Virus record (IMG/VR): IMGVR_UViG_3300047552_000775
Location: 1 to 40,332 of that record
Source of the DNA: a virus
Length of the DNA stretch: 40,332 bases
Reading direction: 5' to 3' (one strand)
Below, one piece after another: positions 24,388-31,962 of the stretch (position 1 is the stretch's first letter; each line of letters opens with the position of its first letter). The notes below the pieces were generated by a model that was not told where the DNA came from, searched no databases, and worked only from the letters and a program-made list of their open reading frames with translations. The position numbers were made by a program, and so were the translations under genes.

Positions 24388-25037
24388 TATACGCCTCTCT
24401 TATTCGGATCCCAAATGTATTTGTGAAGTTGGAGCTGAAAAACAGCCTTTAAATCATTCTCTTTGATAAAATCAACTACTAACGGCGGGTAAAAACCAAA
24501 TACAGGACTGATATACGGAACAGCCTCTGTTTTAATACTTTCTATAATAGTTTTTGCGTAATATAAATCTTCTTCACTTCCTACTACAAATTTAATAACG
24601 TCTAAATTATTTAGCAGTTTTAAATTTTCAAAATTATTATTTTTGTGCATTCCGCTAGAGGGACATTTTATATCCATAGTAAAGAAAAATTTACTTCTCC
24701 TCAATTTATACCTTAATTCTATAAACTTAGCTAAAAATACACTTCCATTAGTTTCTATGTTGGTGAATTTATCAGCTATCATTAAATCAGATATTAATTT
24801 TTCCACTTCTTGGTGAATTAATGGCTCTCCGCCTGTCAAAGTAACGCAGTCTGTCTTTATCTTACTTACAATATCCTCACTAGACATTAGAGTATATTCC
24901 TCTTCTGTTTGAGCATATTTAGTATCACAATAACTACATCTAAGGTTACATCCCGCCAACCTGATAAAAGTAGTTAAATACCCCGTTCTTTTACCCTCAC
25001 CCTCTATGCTGGAAAATATTTCATTAACTTTTAGCAT
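24387..25037 (-). CDS. queE: 7-carboxy-7-deazaguanine synthase (radical SAM)
   Basis: A 216-residue QueE, the radical SAM enzyme that rearranges 6-carboxytetrahydropterin to 7-carboxy-7-deazaguanine. The Fe-S motif C-x3-C-x2-C is CNLRCSYC, preceded by EIFSSIEGEGKRTG and FIRLAG, the family's typical opening. TLTGGEPL is the SAM-binding glycine-rich motif. Length and order are normal. It overlaps QueD by 7 nt and the glycosyltransferase by 3 nt, so the three are translationally coupled. ATG start at 25037. Confidence 0.95.
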   Translation of the reverse strand: MLKVNEIFSSIEGEGKRTGYLTTFIRLAGCNLRCSYCDTKYAQTEEEYTLMSSEDIVSKIKTDCVTLTGGEPLIHQEVEKLISDLMIADKFTNIETNGSVFLAKFIELRYKLRRSKFFFTMDIKCPSSGMHKNNNFENLKLLNNLDVIKFVVGSEEDLYYAKTIIESIKTEAVPYISPVFGFYPPLVVDFIKENDLKAVFQLQLHKYIWDPNKRGV

Positions 25038-25414
25038 TCTGAATACTCCGCTTCGTTATTAACTGATTCTACGACTACAACCTTTGAGCATTTTATAAGG
25101 GGCTGCTCATTGTATTGTATAACCAACTCTCTATTGATAGATTCATAAACCCATTTAGCTATGTTCTCAGCAGTAGGGTTAAAATTTAACTCCTCGTTCA
25201 AATTTTTATGGTCTAATTTACTATGGATTCTAGCTTGGAATATATCTTTAAGTCTTCCAAAATCCATTATCATACTATTTCTGTCTAAACAAGGGGAAGA
25301 CAGTTCTACAATTATGGACCAATTATGCCCGTGACAATTTTTGCACTTGCTTTCGTAATCCAAATCTAATTTATGAGCCCCAGCTACTTCAAAGGTTCTT
25401 CTAATTTTAAACAT
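25031..25414 (-). CDS. queD: 6-carboxytetrahydropterin synthase
   Basis: A 127-residue QueD that converts dihydroneopterin triphosphate to 6-carboxytetrahydropterin. Zinc ligands are His14, His28 and His30 (CHGH), with Cys24 in the catalytic position (CxxxHGH). DFGRLKD, LDHKNLNE and TAENIAKWVYE match conserved parts in order. It overlaps the end of dpdA by 8 nt and the start of queE by 7 nt. ATG start at 25414, with GGAGAG upstream. Confidence 0.95.
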   Translation of the reverse strand: MFKIRRTFEVAGAHKLDLDYESKCKNCHGHNWSIIVELSSPCLDRNSMIMDFGRLKDIFQARIHSKLDHKNLNEELNFNPTAENIAKWVYESINRELVIQYNEQPLIKCSKVVVVESVNNEAEYSEC

Positions 25415-26342
25415 TTACACTCTCCATTATAAATCTTGCCTTGTTACCTAAATCTGAATTATATTTAAACTTTTTAGATCTGTTTATGTAATACTCAATA
25501 TCAAACTTTAATCTCTCTTTGTAATCTTTTCTTAATTTATCTAAATCAAATCCCAATGAATTTACATATTTTTCAAGCCCTTCGTATATCGCCTTAGGCA
25601 TGTTACACACGTGTGCAGGATCTTTTATCCTAGTATCACTCACCACGTAACCTCCCTTAGGAGTTATAATAGATCCCATTGTTGAATTTTGAATCCAAGT
25701 AGAAGAGTCACAGCTGTAAAAAGGGTATTTTTCCAGCAGCTTGAAGGTAGTTACCCCAAAGGCGTGAACCTTAACATTTGGATTTTTACTACTGTTCACA
25801 ACCCTTCTAGCCCTCTCTAAATGAACGTCTCTATCTCTATTTGACCTGATACTTAACCCCCCGAAACCGATATAATCTAAATACTTTCCGTTAAATTTAG
25901 TGTTAAGAATTCTGTCTAAATATTTTAAATCCTCACCTAAGTGAAATACAGGAAGTAATCTATCTGGGCAATTAACTTTATCAAGCATATAAACGAAGTT
26001 TTCCCAACTTTTTTCTGCGGATTCTGTAACGTGTTCTTTTGTTCTAGGCATTCCAAAAATTCCAGGAATGTGGTCTAATTGAACAAAGTAAACATCCGAT
26101 GATGTAAAAGAATTAATATAATCGATGTATTCGTCTACGTTAATCATTTTATGCTTAGTATGAGCTGTAAAAGCTCCACTATCAATCAAAAGTTTATTGT
26201 GCTTACTGAGGTATTTATTTTTCCAAGATTCAATGTCCTTTCTCTCAGTGTACTGACTATACAGCTTGTGCCCGCCTTTTTTGTAAATATGTTCAATGGC
26301 TTCTTCGCATTGTTTACCAGCAAAATATAAAACGATACTCAT
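25407..26342 (-). CDS. dpdA: DpdA-like DNA 7-deazaguanine transglycosylase
   Basis: A 311-residue protein of the TGT/DpdA superfamily, which exchanges guanine in DNA for a 7-deazaguanine base. The N-terminal strand LLIDSGAFTAHT contains the presumed catalytic Asp (about 54), and FVQLDHIPG and YIGFGGLSIRSN follow the TIM-barrel order. Near the C-terminus VHAFGVTTFKLLEKYPFYSCDSS is a hallmark of phage DpdA proteins. With FolE, QueD and QueE nearby it predicts modified DNA. QueC is not in this window and would be needed for preQ0. ATG at 26342 overlaps the GIY-YIG stop. Confidence 0.88.
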   Translation of the reverse strand: MSIVLYFAGKQCEEAIEHIYKKGGHKLYSQYTERKDIESWKNKYLSKHNKLLIDSGAFTAHTKHKMINVDEYIDYINSFTSSDVYFVQLDHIPGIFGMPRTKEHVTESAEKSWENFVYMLDKVNCPDRLLPVFHLGEDLKYLDRILNTKFNGKYLDYIGFGGLSIRSNRDRDVHLERARRVVNSSKNPNVKVHAFGVTTFKLLEKYPFYSCDSSTWIQNSTMGSIITPKGGYVVSDTRIKDPAHVCNMPKAIYEGLEKYVNSLGFDLDKLRKDYKERLKFDIEYYINRSKKFKYNSDLGNKARFIMESVNV

Positions 26343-26977
26343 AAAGACTCCTTTTTATCATACATTTTAGCTACTCTGGGGTCTTCTTTTGTTAAACCCT
26401 TATTCCAAGGAATTCTACCTTTATGAGAATCGCTCATTTTTTTTCTTGTTTCTTCGGAATGTTTTAATCCCAATGTTGGAGATTTTCTACCTTTTAAGGT
26501 ATTACTTATTTTTTGTCTAACCTCTTCTGGAATAATATTACCTAATAAGCTTATACTATTAGCTTGTCCTATTTTTAACTTAGTTTCCGCAGATAGCGGC
26601 TTTCCTAATCTTTTGTATTTATTAGCTCTGCCTATTTTTAACTTTACTTCTTCACTTATACTGCCTCCAGTAATACTTCCTTGATTATAAGTTTCTGAAT
26701 TATTATAGCCCCCAAAGTAATTCAACCATTCCAACTCTAAAGCATTTAATTCTTCGGGTTCGCATTCTTCCAAAACTTCAAATTTGAAGTTTTCGGAGCC
26801 ATACAAATTCCAAGCTGATTGTAGATGCGGATTAGAATGTTTATTGCAACTTAACATTATTTTATGGTCTTTAAATCTTTTATTACAATTTTTACTCTGC
26901 CCAATGTAGCATTTTCCATCGAACTTGTTAAAAATCCAATAAATTCCACATATTTTAGTTATATCTTCATGAAGCAT
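26339..26977 (-). CDS. GIY-YIG homing endonuclease (free-standing)
   Basis: A 212-residue homing endonuclease closely related to the one inside dnaX. The catalytic GIYWIFNK ... CYIGQ lies at residues 12-29 and the Glu-rich LEECEPEELNALELEWLNY after it. The rest has three NUMOD3-type repeats (KLKIGRANK, KLKIGQANS, KKMSDSHKG), DNA-binding units of homing enzymes. It overlaps the last 11 nt of the DNA polymerase gene but does not disrupt it, so it appears free-standing. Start ATG 26977. Confidence 0.9.
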   Translation of the reverse strand: MLHEDITKICGIYWIFNKFDGKCYIGQSKNCNKRFKDHKIMLSCNKHSNPHLQSAWNLYGSENFKFEVLEECEPEELNALELEWLNYFGGYNNSETYNQGSITGGSISEEVKLKIGRANKYKRLGKPLSAETKLKIGQANSISLLGNIIPEEVRQKISNTLKGRKSPTLGLKHSEETRKKMSDSHKGRIPWNKGLTKEDPRVAKMYDKKESL

Positions 26978-29351
26978 TTTTTAATTCTTCTCCATTCCAT
27001 CTAGAAGTTATAGATATATCACATTTCATCGGTACGCTTATTACGCTAGCAGCTGATTTAATCATAACCTGAGAAACTATCTCGGCTGCTCTTTTTACAT
27101 TTTCTATAGGAGCTTCTAGCATAAGCTCATCGTGGATTTGTAAGATAATTCTTCCACCTATTTGCTCAAATTCCTTAGCTAATTTATAAACTTCCAAATC
27201 TACCACATTAGTTAGTTTACCTTGCTGTATCCATTTTTCTTGAATTTTTAAATTTCTAAGACGTACCATTGCATTCTTTACCATATCTCCCGAACTACCT
27301 TGTATAGGACTATTTCTCGACTGTCTCTCAGCTTCACCTATGATAAAAGAATTATCTTTTATTTTTATTCCCTCAGATTTAGCAGATTCTTTAATATTAT
27401 TTATTTCTTTAAAATTTCTAGCTTTGATAAGAGCATTAGTATATTTATCTACTAAGTAAGGGTCTACCTCTGTTGATATATTTTCACTATCCTCTAGTAA
27501 CGAATCAAACAACGGGTCTATGTCTGTTCTCTTTCCTTCTATATAGCTAAATTCGTAAGTGGAGAGTAGCATATTAGCCAATCTTCTTCTCCTGCCCCAT
27601 GCCGTTTCTACATATCCATTTATGTGGGCATTATCTAATAAATTATTTATCCAAATATCTACGCTAGGAAAAGCTTTGAAAAAGGAAGCTTTGATGCTCG
27701 CAGCTTCTTGAATAGTTACTTTAAGACTTTCTGCCAGAGATTTCAGCTCTAAGCCATACATCAAAGCCAAAACTATGATTTTCATTTTGTCTCTTCTGAC
27801 TTTACCTTCTGGATTTGCAGTTCCGTCTGCTCTTTTCTCCAAGCAATCTTCATAGGCTACCTTGAATACTTTCTCACCTAAGAAAGCGTATATATCCTTA
27901 CCCTGCCTGTATGCTTCTATTAGGATCTCATCCTGACTAAAGTGAGCCAGAACTCTCGGTTCTTGTTGGGAAAAGTCACACGATATTAAATAACAGTTTA
28001 AGGATGGAACAAACATTGTTCTTATTTTTTTATCTTTACTTGGAATATTTTGAAGATTGGGGTCATCCGAACTATACCGTCCAGTTTCTGTTCCCACCTG
28101 ATTAAAATTAGCATGAATTTTACCAGTCTTAGAATGTAATTCTCCAGGAAGTTTATCTATATATGTTCCTAGTAATTTTGCTACCCCTCTGCACTCTAAA
28201 ATAGCCTTACATATTGGATGGTTTATTTTTACTAAAATTTTAGACCCTGTGGTTTTTTTATCTCTCTTATCAGGGCTTTCCAATTTTAAAATAGCATAAA
28301 TCAATGTTCCAACCTGTGTGGGACTGTTATAGTTTATTTTTTGGTCTAAGCCGTGCTTTGGATTTCTAAGTTTATAGTCAGATATTTGCTTAGAATACAT
28401 TTCACAAATCTTGTAAAAACTTTCTTCTTTTTGTTTTAGTTTTTCGTGATATTCCACAGAAAGTTCTTCAGCTACTTTTAAATCAAGGCTTACTCCATTA
28501 TCTTCCATCTCAGCTGTAACACCTACCAACGGCACTTCTACTTCGTGAAATAACTTAGCTAACTTTTCCATTTTTCTAGCCTTACAAACTTCGCTATCCT
28601 CTGTTAAATAAGGTTTTTGGAATTCGTATAAATCGAAAGTCATTTTAGTATCCTTAGCGGCGTACAAATAACCAGAATGTATCGGAATTAAAGTGAAAGG
28701 AAGTCCGTCAAACAAAGATTCATAATCTAAAGATTTTTCGCTTTCGTCAGTGCAACAATAATTATTCCACTGCCACTTTAACCCTTTTTTATCCAACTCA
28801 TTTAACAAATGAGCGCCGATTATAGTATCCCAATATAAACTCTGAGCAAAATCTAAATCTAATTTATTTCTAATAACTCTTATATCAAACTTAGCATTGT
28901 GCATTATAACAGGAACGTCTAACAACCTAGCCAACTGTTCTTTAACTACATCTATAGGCATTTGATTATCTAATTTTTCGCCCGTTATGTAGTTTACATG
29001 TCCTACAGAAACATAAGCCGGTTTTTCACCTTTTATGTAAAAACTGAATCCAGCTAAATCGCATGATATAGGATCCAAACTACTCGTTTCTGTATCATAA
29101 GCATACAAACCGGCTTCTATAATCTTATCAACAAAATTTTTAAATTCTTCAGGAGTTTTTAAAAGTATATAATCCGATTTATTAGGAAAAGTTTTATTCA
29201 CCAACGCTATGATATTATTTATTCTATCAATAAGCGTATTTCCTGTTTTTTTACCGGCGACCGCTACCGATTTAGACTTAGAACTAGCCCTCTTCGCAAT
29301 ATTTGAATTTTCTGCCCTAGAGCTAGTTCTAGGGGTTTTCATAAAACCCAT
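26967..29351 (-). CDS. polA: DNA polymerase I-type (family A) with 3'-5' exonuclease
   Basis: A 794-residue family A DNA polymerase, the probable phage replicase. The proofreading domain has AYDTETSSLDP, MHNAKFDIRV and YAAKDTKMTF (DEDD residues). The polymerase motifs are A (SCDFSQQEPRVLAHF), B (RRDKMKIIVLALMYGL) and C (QIHDELMLEA). The 5'-3' exonuclease domain of bacterial PolI is missing, as in many phage versions. The first 50 residues are basic and disordered. It would work with the sliding clamp, unusual for family A phage polymerases. ATG at 29351 follows GGAG. Confidence 0.95.
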   Translation of the reverse strand: MGFMKTPRTSSRAENSNIAKRASSKSKSVAVAGKKTGNTLIDRINNIIALVNKTFPNKSDYILLKTPEEFKNFVDKIIEAGLYAYDTETSSLDPISCDLAGFSFYIKGEKPAYVSVGHVNYITGEKLDNQMPIDVVKEQLARLLDVPVIMHNAKFDIRVIRNKLDLDFAQSLYWDTIIGAHLLNELDKKGLKWQWNNYCCTDESEKSLDYESLFDGLPFTLIPIHSGYLYAAKDTKMTFDLYEFQKPYLTEDSEVCKARKMEKLAKLFHEVEVPLVGVTAEMEDNGVSLDLKVAEELSVEYHEKLKQKEESFYKICEMYSKQISDYKLRNPKHGLDQKINYNSPTQVGTLIYAILKLESPDKRDKKTTGSKILVKINHPICKAILECRGVAKLLGTYIDKLPGELHSKTGKIHANFNQVGTETGRYSSDDPNLQNIPSKDKKIRTMFVPSLNCYLISCDFSQQEPRVLAHFSQDEILIEAYRQGKDIYAFLGEKVFKVAYEDCLEKRADGTANPEGKVRRDKMKIIVLALMYGLELKSLAESLKVTIQEAASIKASFFKAFPSVDIWINNLLDNAHINGYVETAWGRRRRLANMLLSTYEFSYIEGKRTDIDPLFDSLLEDSENISTEVDPYLVDKYTNALIKARNFKEINNIKESAKSEGIKIKDNSFIIGEAERQSRNSPIQGSSGDMVKNAMVRLRNLKIQEKWIQQGKLTNVVDLEVYKLAKEFEQIGGRIILQIHDELMLEAPIENVKRAAEIVSQVMIKSAASVISVPMKCDISITSRWNGEELKNAS

Positions 29352-29400
29352 TCTAAATCTCCAACTATCAGTTTAATTCACGCTCACTCGACTTATCTGC

Positions 29401-30075
29401 CTAATATGGGGCAGGTGCCTGCCTATTTACTTGTGTCCTTCTTTGAACAGGCGGTGTATTGTTAGAATCTGTTTCTGTATTTTCAAACTGCCCGTGCTGT
29501 AGATAAAAATTCATCTCATCAACTGTTTTTATAAGAATTATCTTTTCTCTTTCTACAGGCTCTCCCAAGTCCTCTAAAACAGTATTATCCGGCTCGTTTT
29601 GGGGAAGTAAGCTCATAGGGTATGTTGTTTCCTTACTTTTAGCAGCCCCGCTTCTAACAATTTCGAAGATATTAGCCACTAGCGGAAGTTTAGCCCTTCT
29701 AAGAGCCGTGCTAACAACGTCTCCATAACCTTTGCCACGTTCAAAAATAGCCGGTCTATTTACAGGAGTTACTTCTGAGCCTATTATCTTATTCACCACG
29801 TAAAGTTGTAAGAACAATTTTAGCTGTACCGGCATCCCGGCTTGACAAAATGGACATTTTTCAATAGGGTCAGTATGAACTCTCAAGCAATCAACCCATT
29901 TTTCTTTCTTACTTACTTGGTCTATAACAACTCTGTGAACAGCATCATACTGAATCTCATCAGGGTCACTGTAAAATAGTCTTACCTCCGCCGCATGATT
30001 ATGGTCTTTTAGTCCAAAAAAATCATAATCAAAAGATTTGTAATTGTCAGCATCCTGACGATTTACTCTTACCAT
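29401..30075 (-). CDS. Phage single-stranded DNA-binding protein, zinc-containing
   Basis: A 224-residue protein resembling phage SSB proteins. A Cys63/His67/Cys74/Cys77 group (VDCLRVHTDPIEKCPFC) suggests a structural zinc as in T4 gp32, and the following AGMPVQLKLFLQLYVVNK with GKGYGDVVSTALRR are characteristic of these proteins. The C-terminus is Gln/Pro/Thr-rich and disordered but not acidic, unlike classical SSB tails. It sits immediately upstream of polA in the same direction. The ribosome binding site (AAGAG) is weak. Confidence 0.65.
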   Translation of the reverse strand: MVRVNRQDADNYKSFDYDFFGLKDHNHAAEVRLFYSDPDEIQYDAVHRVVIDQVSKKEKWVDCLRVHTDPIEKCPFCQAGMPVQLKLFLQLYVVNKIIGSEVTPVNRPAIFERGKGYGDVVSTALRRAKLPLVANIFEIVRSGAAKSKETTYPMSLLPQNEPDNTVLEDLGEPVEREKIILIKTVDEMNFYLQHGQFENTETDSNNTPPVQRRTQVNRQAPAPY

Positions 30076-30110
30076 ACTCTTCTCTCACTTTCCTTTTACT
30101 AAACGTCTAT

Positions 30111-31520
30111 CTAAAAATTAATTATACTGTATCTTTCATCATTTAAAGTTTTAAGCATTGTCTGCTCAGGTGTTTCCAAACCTCCTAATACACATTTTAA
30201 AACATTAGGCGAGAACCCTGACACCAAAGCTGTTCCAGCTGTTCCAATCTGAACAGGATAATTGGATGTACTTCTGCTAGCCAGATTCCAAAATACAATT
30301 TGAGGTCTTTTATAGCCGGCGGAGGTAAACCTTCTATCTATATACTCGAAGTTAGTCGTAGAGTTATTATCACAGGCTCTGTCAAACTCCATATCCGATA
30401 ATATAAGGACTTTCGATGGTAAATCCTCTTGAGATAAATTATCTCTAACAGCCGTATCTAAAATAAGTTCAAATACTCTTTTCAAATCCGTATTAGCTAC
30501 CTCTCCGGTATTGACTTGTTCAATTCTATCACAAACATTTCCTTTTAAAGTTTGTAATTTCGGGTTACGGCTAAATGTTAAGAAGTTATCTTTAAATGCG
30601 CCGCCCATTCTCTCAGAAACATATATTCCCAGCGCTAAACAAACATCTATAGCTCTCACCTTTCCGGATACTTCTGTAGTCATGCTCGCCGATGTATCAC
30701 ATACCGGAAGTATATTTTCAATATTGCCTTTTAGCAAATCTGGAAGATTCTTCCACTGAGCATCGATAGCCTTTCTGTTTGAAGAATACTTATTGCGCAT
30801 AAATTCACACACTATATCGTGAGGAAATATAGATTTAGCATTTATCTTAACTTCGCCATTATTTGCTTTTTCTATAAATTTATTAAATCTGCTTTCGTCA
30901 TGCTTTTTAAAAGCGCCTCTATAGTTTTTAAAGGCGCAGCTAGGAACGTGGCTATAGTTTATGCCAGCCCATTCGTTATCGCACATTTTGTTTTCCACTA
31001 CTTCTGTAGCCTGTACAATAAGCTGTCTATAGTATTTCAAACTCATTTTAAAGTGACGTCTAAAGCCATCTCCAAAATTATCATATTGCTTTTTACGAGG
31101 CATCCACTTACCCACTAAACCATCTTTGGCTTTTAGTTTTGTATATAAATATTCGTACACTTTTGGATTTTTAATGCTGAACAAACTATCAACTCTACTG
31201 AAAAACGGAATATTTTCAATATTATTTAAAGCTATTTCAGGATGATTATTCCATAACCAACCCAAACCTACTCTAAAAAATCTTCTTTCTCCGGCTCCTT
31301 CTCGAACATCACCCGCCCAGAATAGCAATCTTAAAGTTAGTTCTTTGTTAGTATTATAAGCCAAACTAAACTTTGAAATAATTTGAGCTTCTGTAAGTTG
31401 TCTCGAAGCTCCTGCTAAACTAAATAAATCCAATACCGGATTCAAAGTAGTTGAGTTGGTTACGGCGCCATTTTCTGTACGGCTTTCTCTCCTAGTGATA
31501 CCTTTTAATAATTTGCTCAT
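30111..31520 (-). CDS. DUF2828 protein, Ro60-like helical repeats plus vWA domain
   Basis: A 469-residue protein with an N-terminal helical-repeat half (LTLRLLFWAGDVREGAGERRF) and a C-terminal von Willebrand A domain from about residue 270. The metal-dependent adhesion motif is DTSASM at 275-280, with TDL and LILSDMEFD completing it. The layout matches DUF2828 and is analogous to Ro60/Rsr proteins, ring-shaped RNA chaperones that bind misfolded RNAs and tRNA-like Y RNAs. It starts directly after the permuted tRNA region, with GAGG nine nt upstream, so both may be on one transcript and work together. The RNA partner is unproven. Confidence 0.75.
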   Translation of the reverse strand: MSKLLKGITRRESRTENGAVTNSTTLNPVLDLFSLAGASRQLTEAQIISKFSLAYNTNKELTLRLLFWAGDVREGAGERRFFRVGLGWLWNNHPEIALNNIENIPFFSRVDSLFSIKNPKVYEYLYTKLKAKDGLVGKWMPRKKQYDNFGDGFRRHFKMSLKYYRQLIVQATEVVENKMCDNEWAGINYSHVPSCAFKNYRGAFKKHDESRFNKFIEKANNGEVKINAKSIFPHDIVCEFMRNKYSSNRKAIDAQWKNLPDLLKGNIENILPVCDTSASMTTEVSGKVRAIDVCLALGIYVSERMGGAFKDNFLTFSRNPKLQTLKGNVCDRIEQVNTGEVANTDLKRVFELILDTAVRDNLSQEDLPSKVLILSDMEFDRACDNNSTTNFEYIDRRFTSAGYKRPQIVFWNLASRSTSNYPVQIGTAGTALVSGFSPNVLKCVLGGLETPEQTMLKTLNDERYSIINF

Positions 31521-31574
31521 TTGTATATCCTCTCTTAATATGCTCCAGACTACTGTTTATCGCTTCACCGATTT

Positions 31575-31596
31575 ATTACTTGCTGTAAGTAATCCT
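31575..31596 (-). repeat. Solo copy of the flanking element, hairpin form
   Basis: On the minus strand this copy reads AGGATTACTTACAGC, matching the consensus of the strand that opens each permuted-tRNA unit (RRRATnn then CAGC). Unlike the others it has no 7-nt partner downstream. Instead it forms its own 7-bp hairpin (31575-31581 with 31587-31593) with loop ACAGC on the minus strand. It lies about 55 nt upstream of the DUF2828 start. It may be a remnant of a fifth unit or a 3'-end signal of the array. Confidence 0.45.
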
Positions 31597-31606
31597 AAAA
31601 TTTAAC

Positions 31607-31718
31607 AGAATGGCATTTTTTATATTTGCTCTACCAATTGAGCTAGATTCACTGTGGCGTAAATCATAGGAATCGAACCTATTACATAATATTTTTTTAT
31701 GTTTGCTGTTACCATTCT
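31607..31718 (-). repeat. Flanked unit C of the permuted-tRNA array
   Basis: Read on the minus strand, the unit begins with AGAATGG (31712-31718) followed by TAACAGC and ends with CCATTCT (31607-31613). These form a perfect 7-bp helix around the permuted tRNA. The helix differs from those of units A and B at several positions, with compensating changes. The unit is 112 nt, exactly 12 nt shorter than A and B, which are each 124 nt. The shortage lies between the D-arm and T-arm. Confidence 0.7.
31622..31692 (-). tRNA. Permuted tRNA C, 3' half before 5' half, CCA encoded
   Basis: In transcript order come the T-arm (ATAGG-TTCGATT-CCTAT, 31682-31666), the 3' acceptor strand GATTTAC, discriminator G, an encoded CCA, two linker bases, and then the 5' acceptor strand GTGAATC, TA, and the D-arm GCTC-AATTGGTA-GAGC (31643-31628). 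The acceptor strands make seven pairs with one G-U. The strands AATAT (31626-31622) and ATATT (31692-31688) could form an anticodon stem, but the bases between and around them are nearly all A and no loop with U33 can be drawn. It may be a degenerate copy or need an unknown rearrangement. Confidence 0.6.
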
Positions 31719-31731
31719 TATAAGTTTTTAC

Positions 31732-31855
31732 GGAATAGAATTTGTTTGTATACGGTGCTTTAGACCTCTAAGCTAACCCCCGTTATTCGGGGGTGTAGGA
31801 TTCGAACCTACGATACCCGGCTCCTAATGCAACAATAAAATGCTGTTACTATTCC
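31732..31855 (-). repeat. Flanked unit B of the permuted-tRNA array
   Basis: On the minus strand this 124-nt unit opens with GGAATAG (31849-31855) and TAACAGC and closes with CTATTCC (31732-31738), a perfect 7-bp helix. Inside, TTGTT just before the tRNA 3' half can pair with AACAA just after the 5' half, giving a second short helix next to the presumed splice points. About 11-12 nt (upstream) and 14 nt (downstream) separate the 7-bp helix and CAGC from the tRNA sequence. These distances are the same in unit A. Confidence 0.75.
31753..31830 (-). tRNA. Permuted tRNA B, predicted anticodon UAG
   Basis: Transcript order is: GC, loop ATTAGGA, stem GCCGG, variable GTATC, T-arm GTAGG-TTCGAAT-CCTAC (31811-31795), 3' acceptor ACCCCCG, A73, linker ATAA, 5' acceptor CGGGGGT, TA, D-arm GCTT-AGAGGTCTA-AAGC, A26, CCG. 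The acceptor pairs perfectly over seven bases. Joining the final CCG (31755-31753) to the initial GC (31830-31829) restores a perfect anticodon stem CCGGC/GCCGG with loop ATTAGGA, anticodon UAG (codon CUA, Leu). The body has a short variable region and a C1-G72 pair, which are not typical of bacterial tRNA-Leu, so the amino acid is uncertain. CCA is not encoded. Confidence 0.8.
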
Positions 31856-31872
31856 TATAATATTGTAATTTC

Positions 31873-31942
31873 AGAATGCCTTTTTATTCGTATTCTTTTG
31901 CTTGAAAAAAGTTTTTGAATTTATTTTCGCTGCAAGCATTCT
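31873..31942 (-). repeat. Flanked unit D, remnant without a tRNA body
   Basis: This 70-nt unit lies between A and B. On the minus strand it opens with AGAATGC (31936-31942) and TTGCAGC and closes with GCATTCT (31873-31879), again a perfect 7-bp helix. The interior is A-rich and lacks acceptor and D-arm sequences. A hairpin CTTTT-TTCAAGC-AAAAG (31911-31895) has the shape and TTCAA loop of a decayed T-arm. It is best read as a degenerated fourth unit. Confidence 0.5.
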
Positions 31943-31962
31943 TATATTTTCTTAAAATAATC

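Noticed and set aside
26339-26977. Intron interrupting polA
   Set aside because: The polymerase reaches its normal C-terminus before the endonuclease frame; only 11 nt overlap, so nothing is interrupted.
31753-31830. Suppressor tRNA reading the UAG stop codon
   Set aside because: The predicted anticodon is UAG, which reads CUA (Leu). A UAG suppressor needs anticodon CUA.
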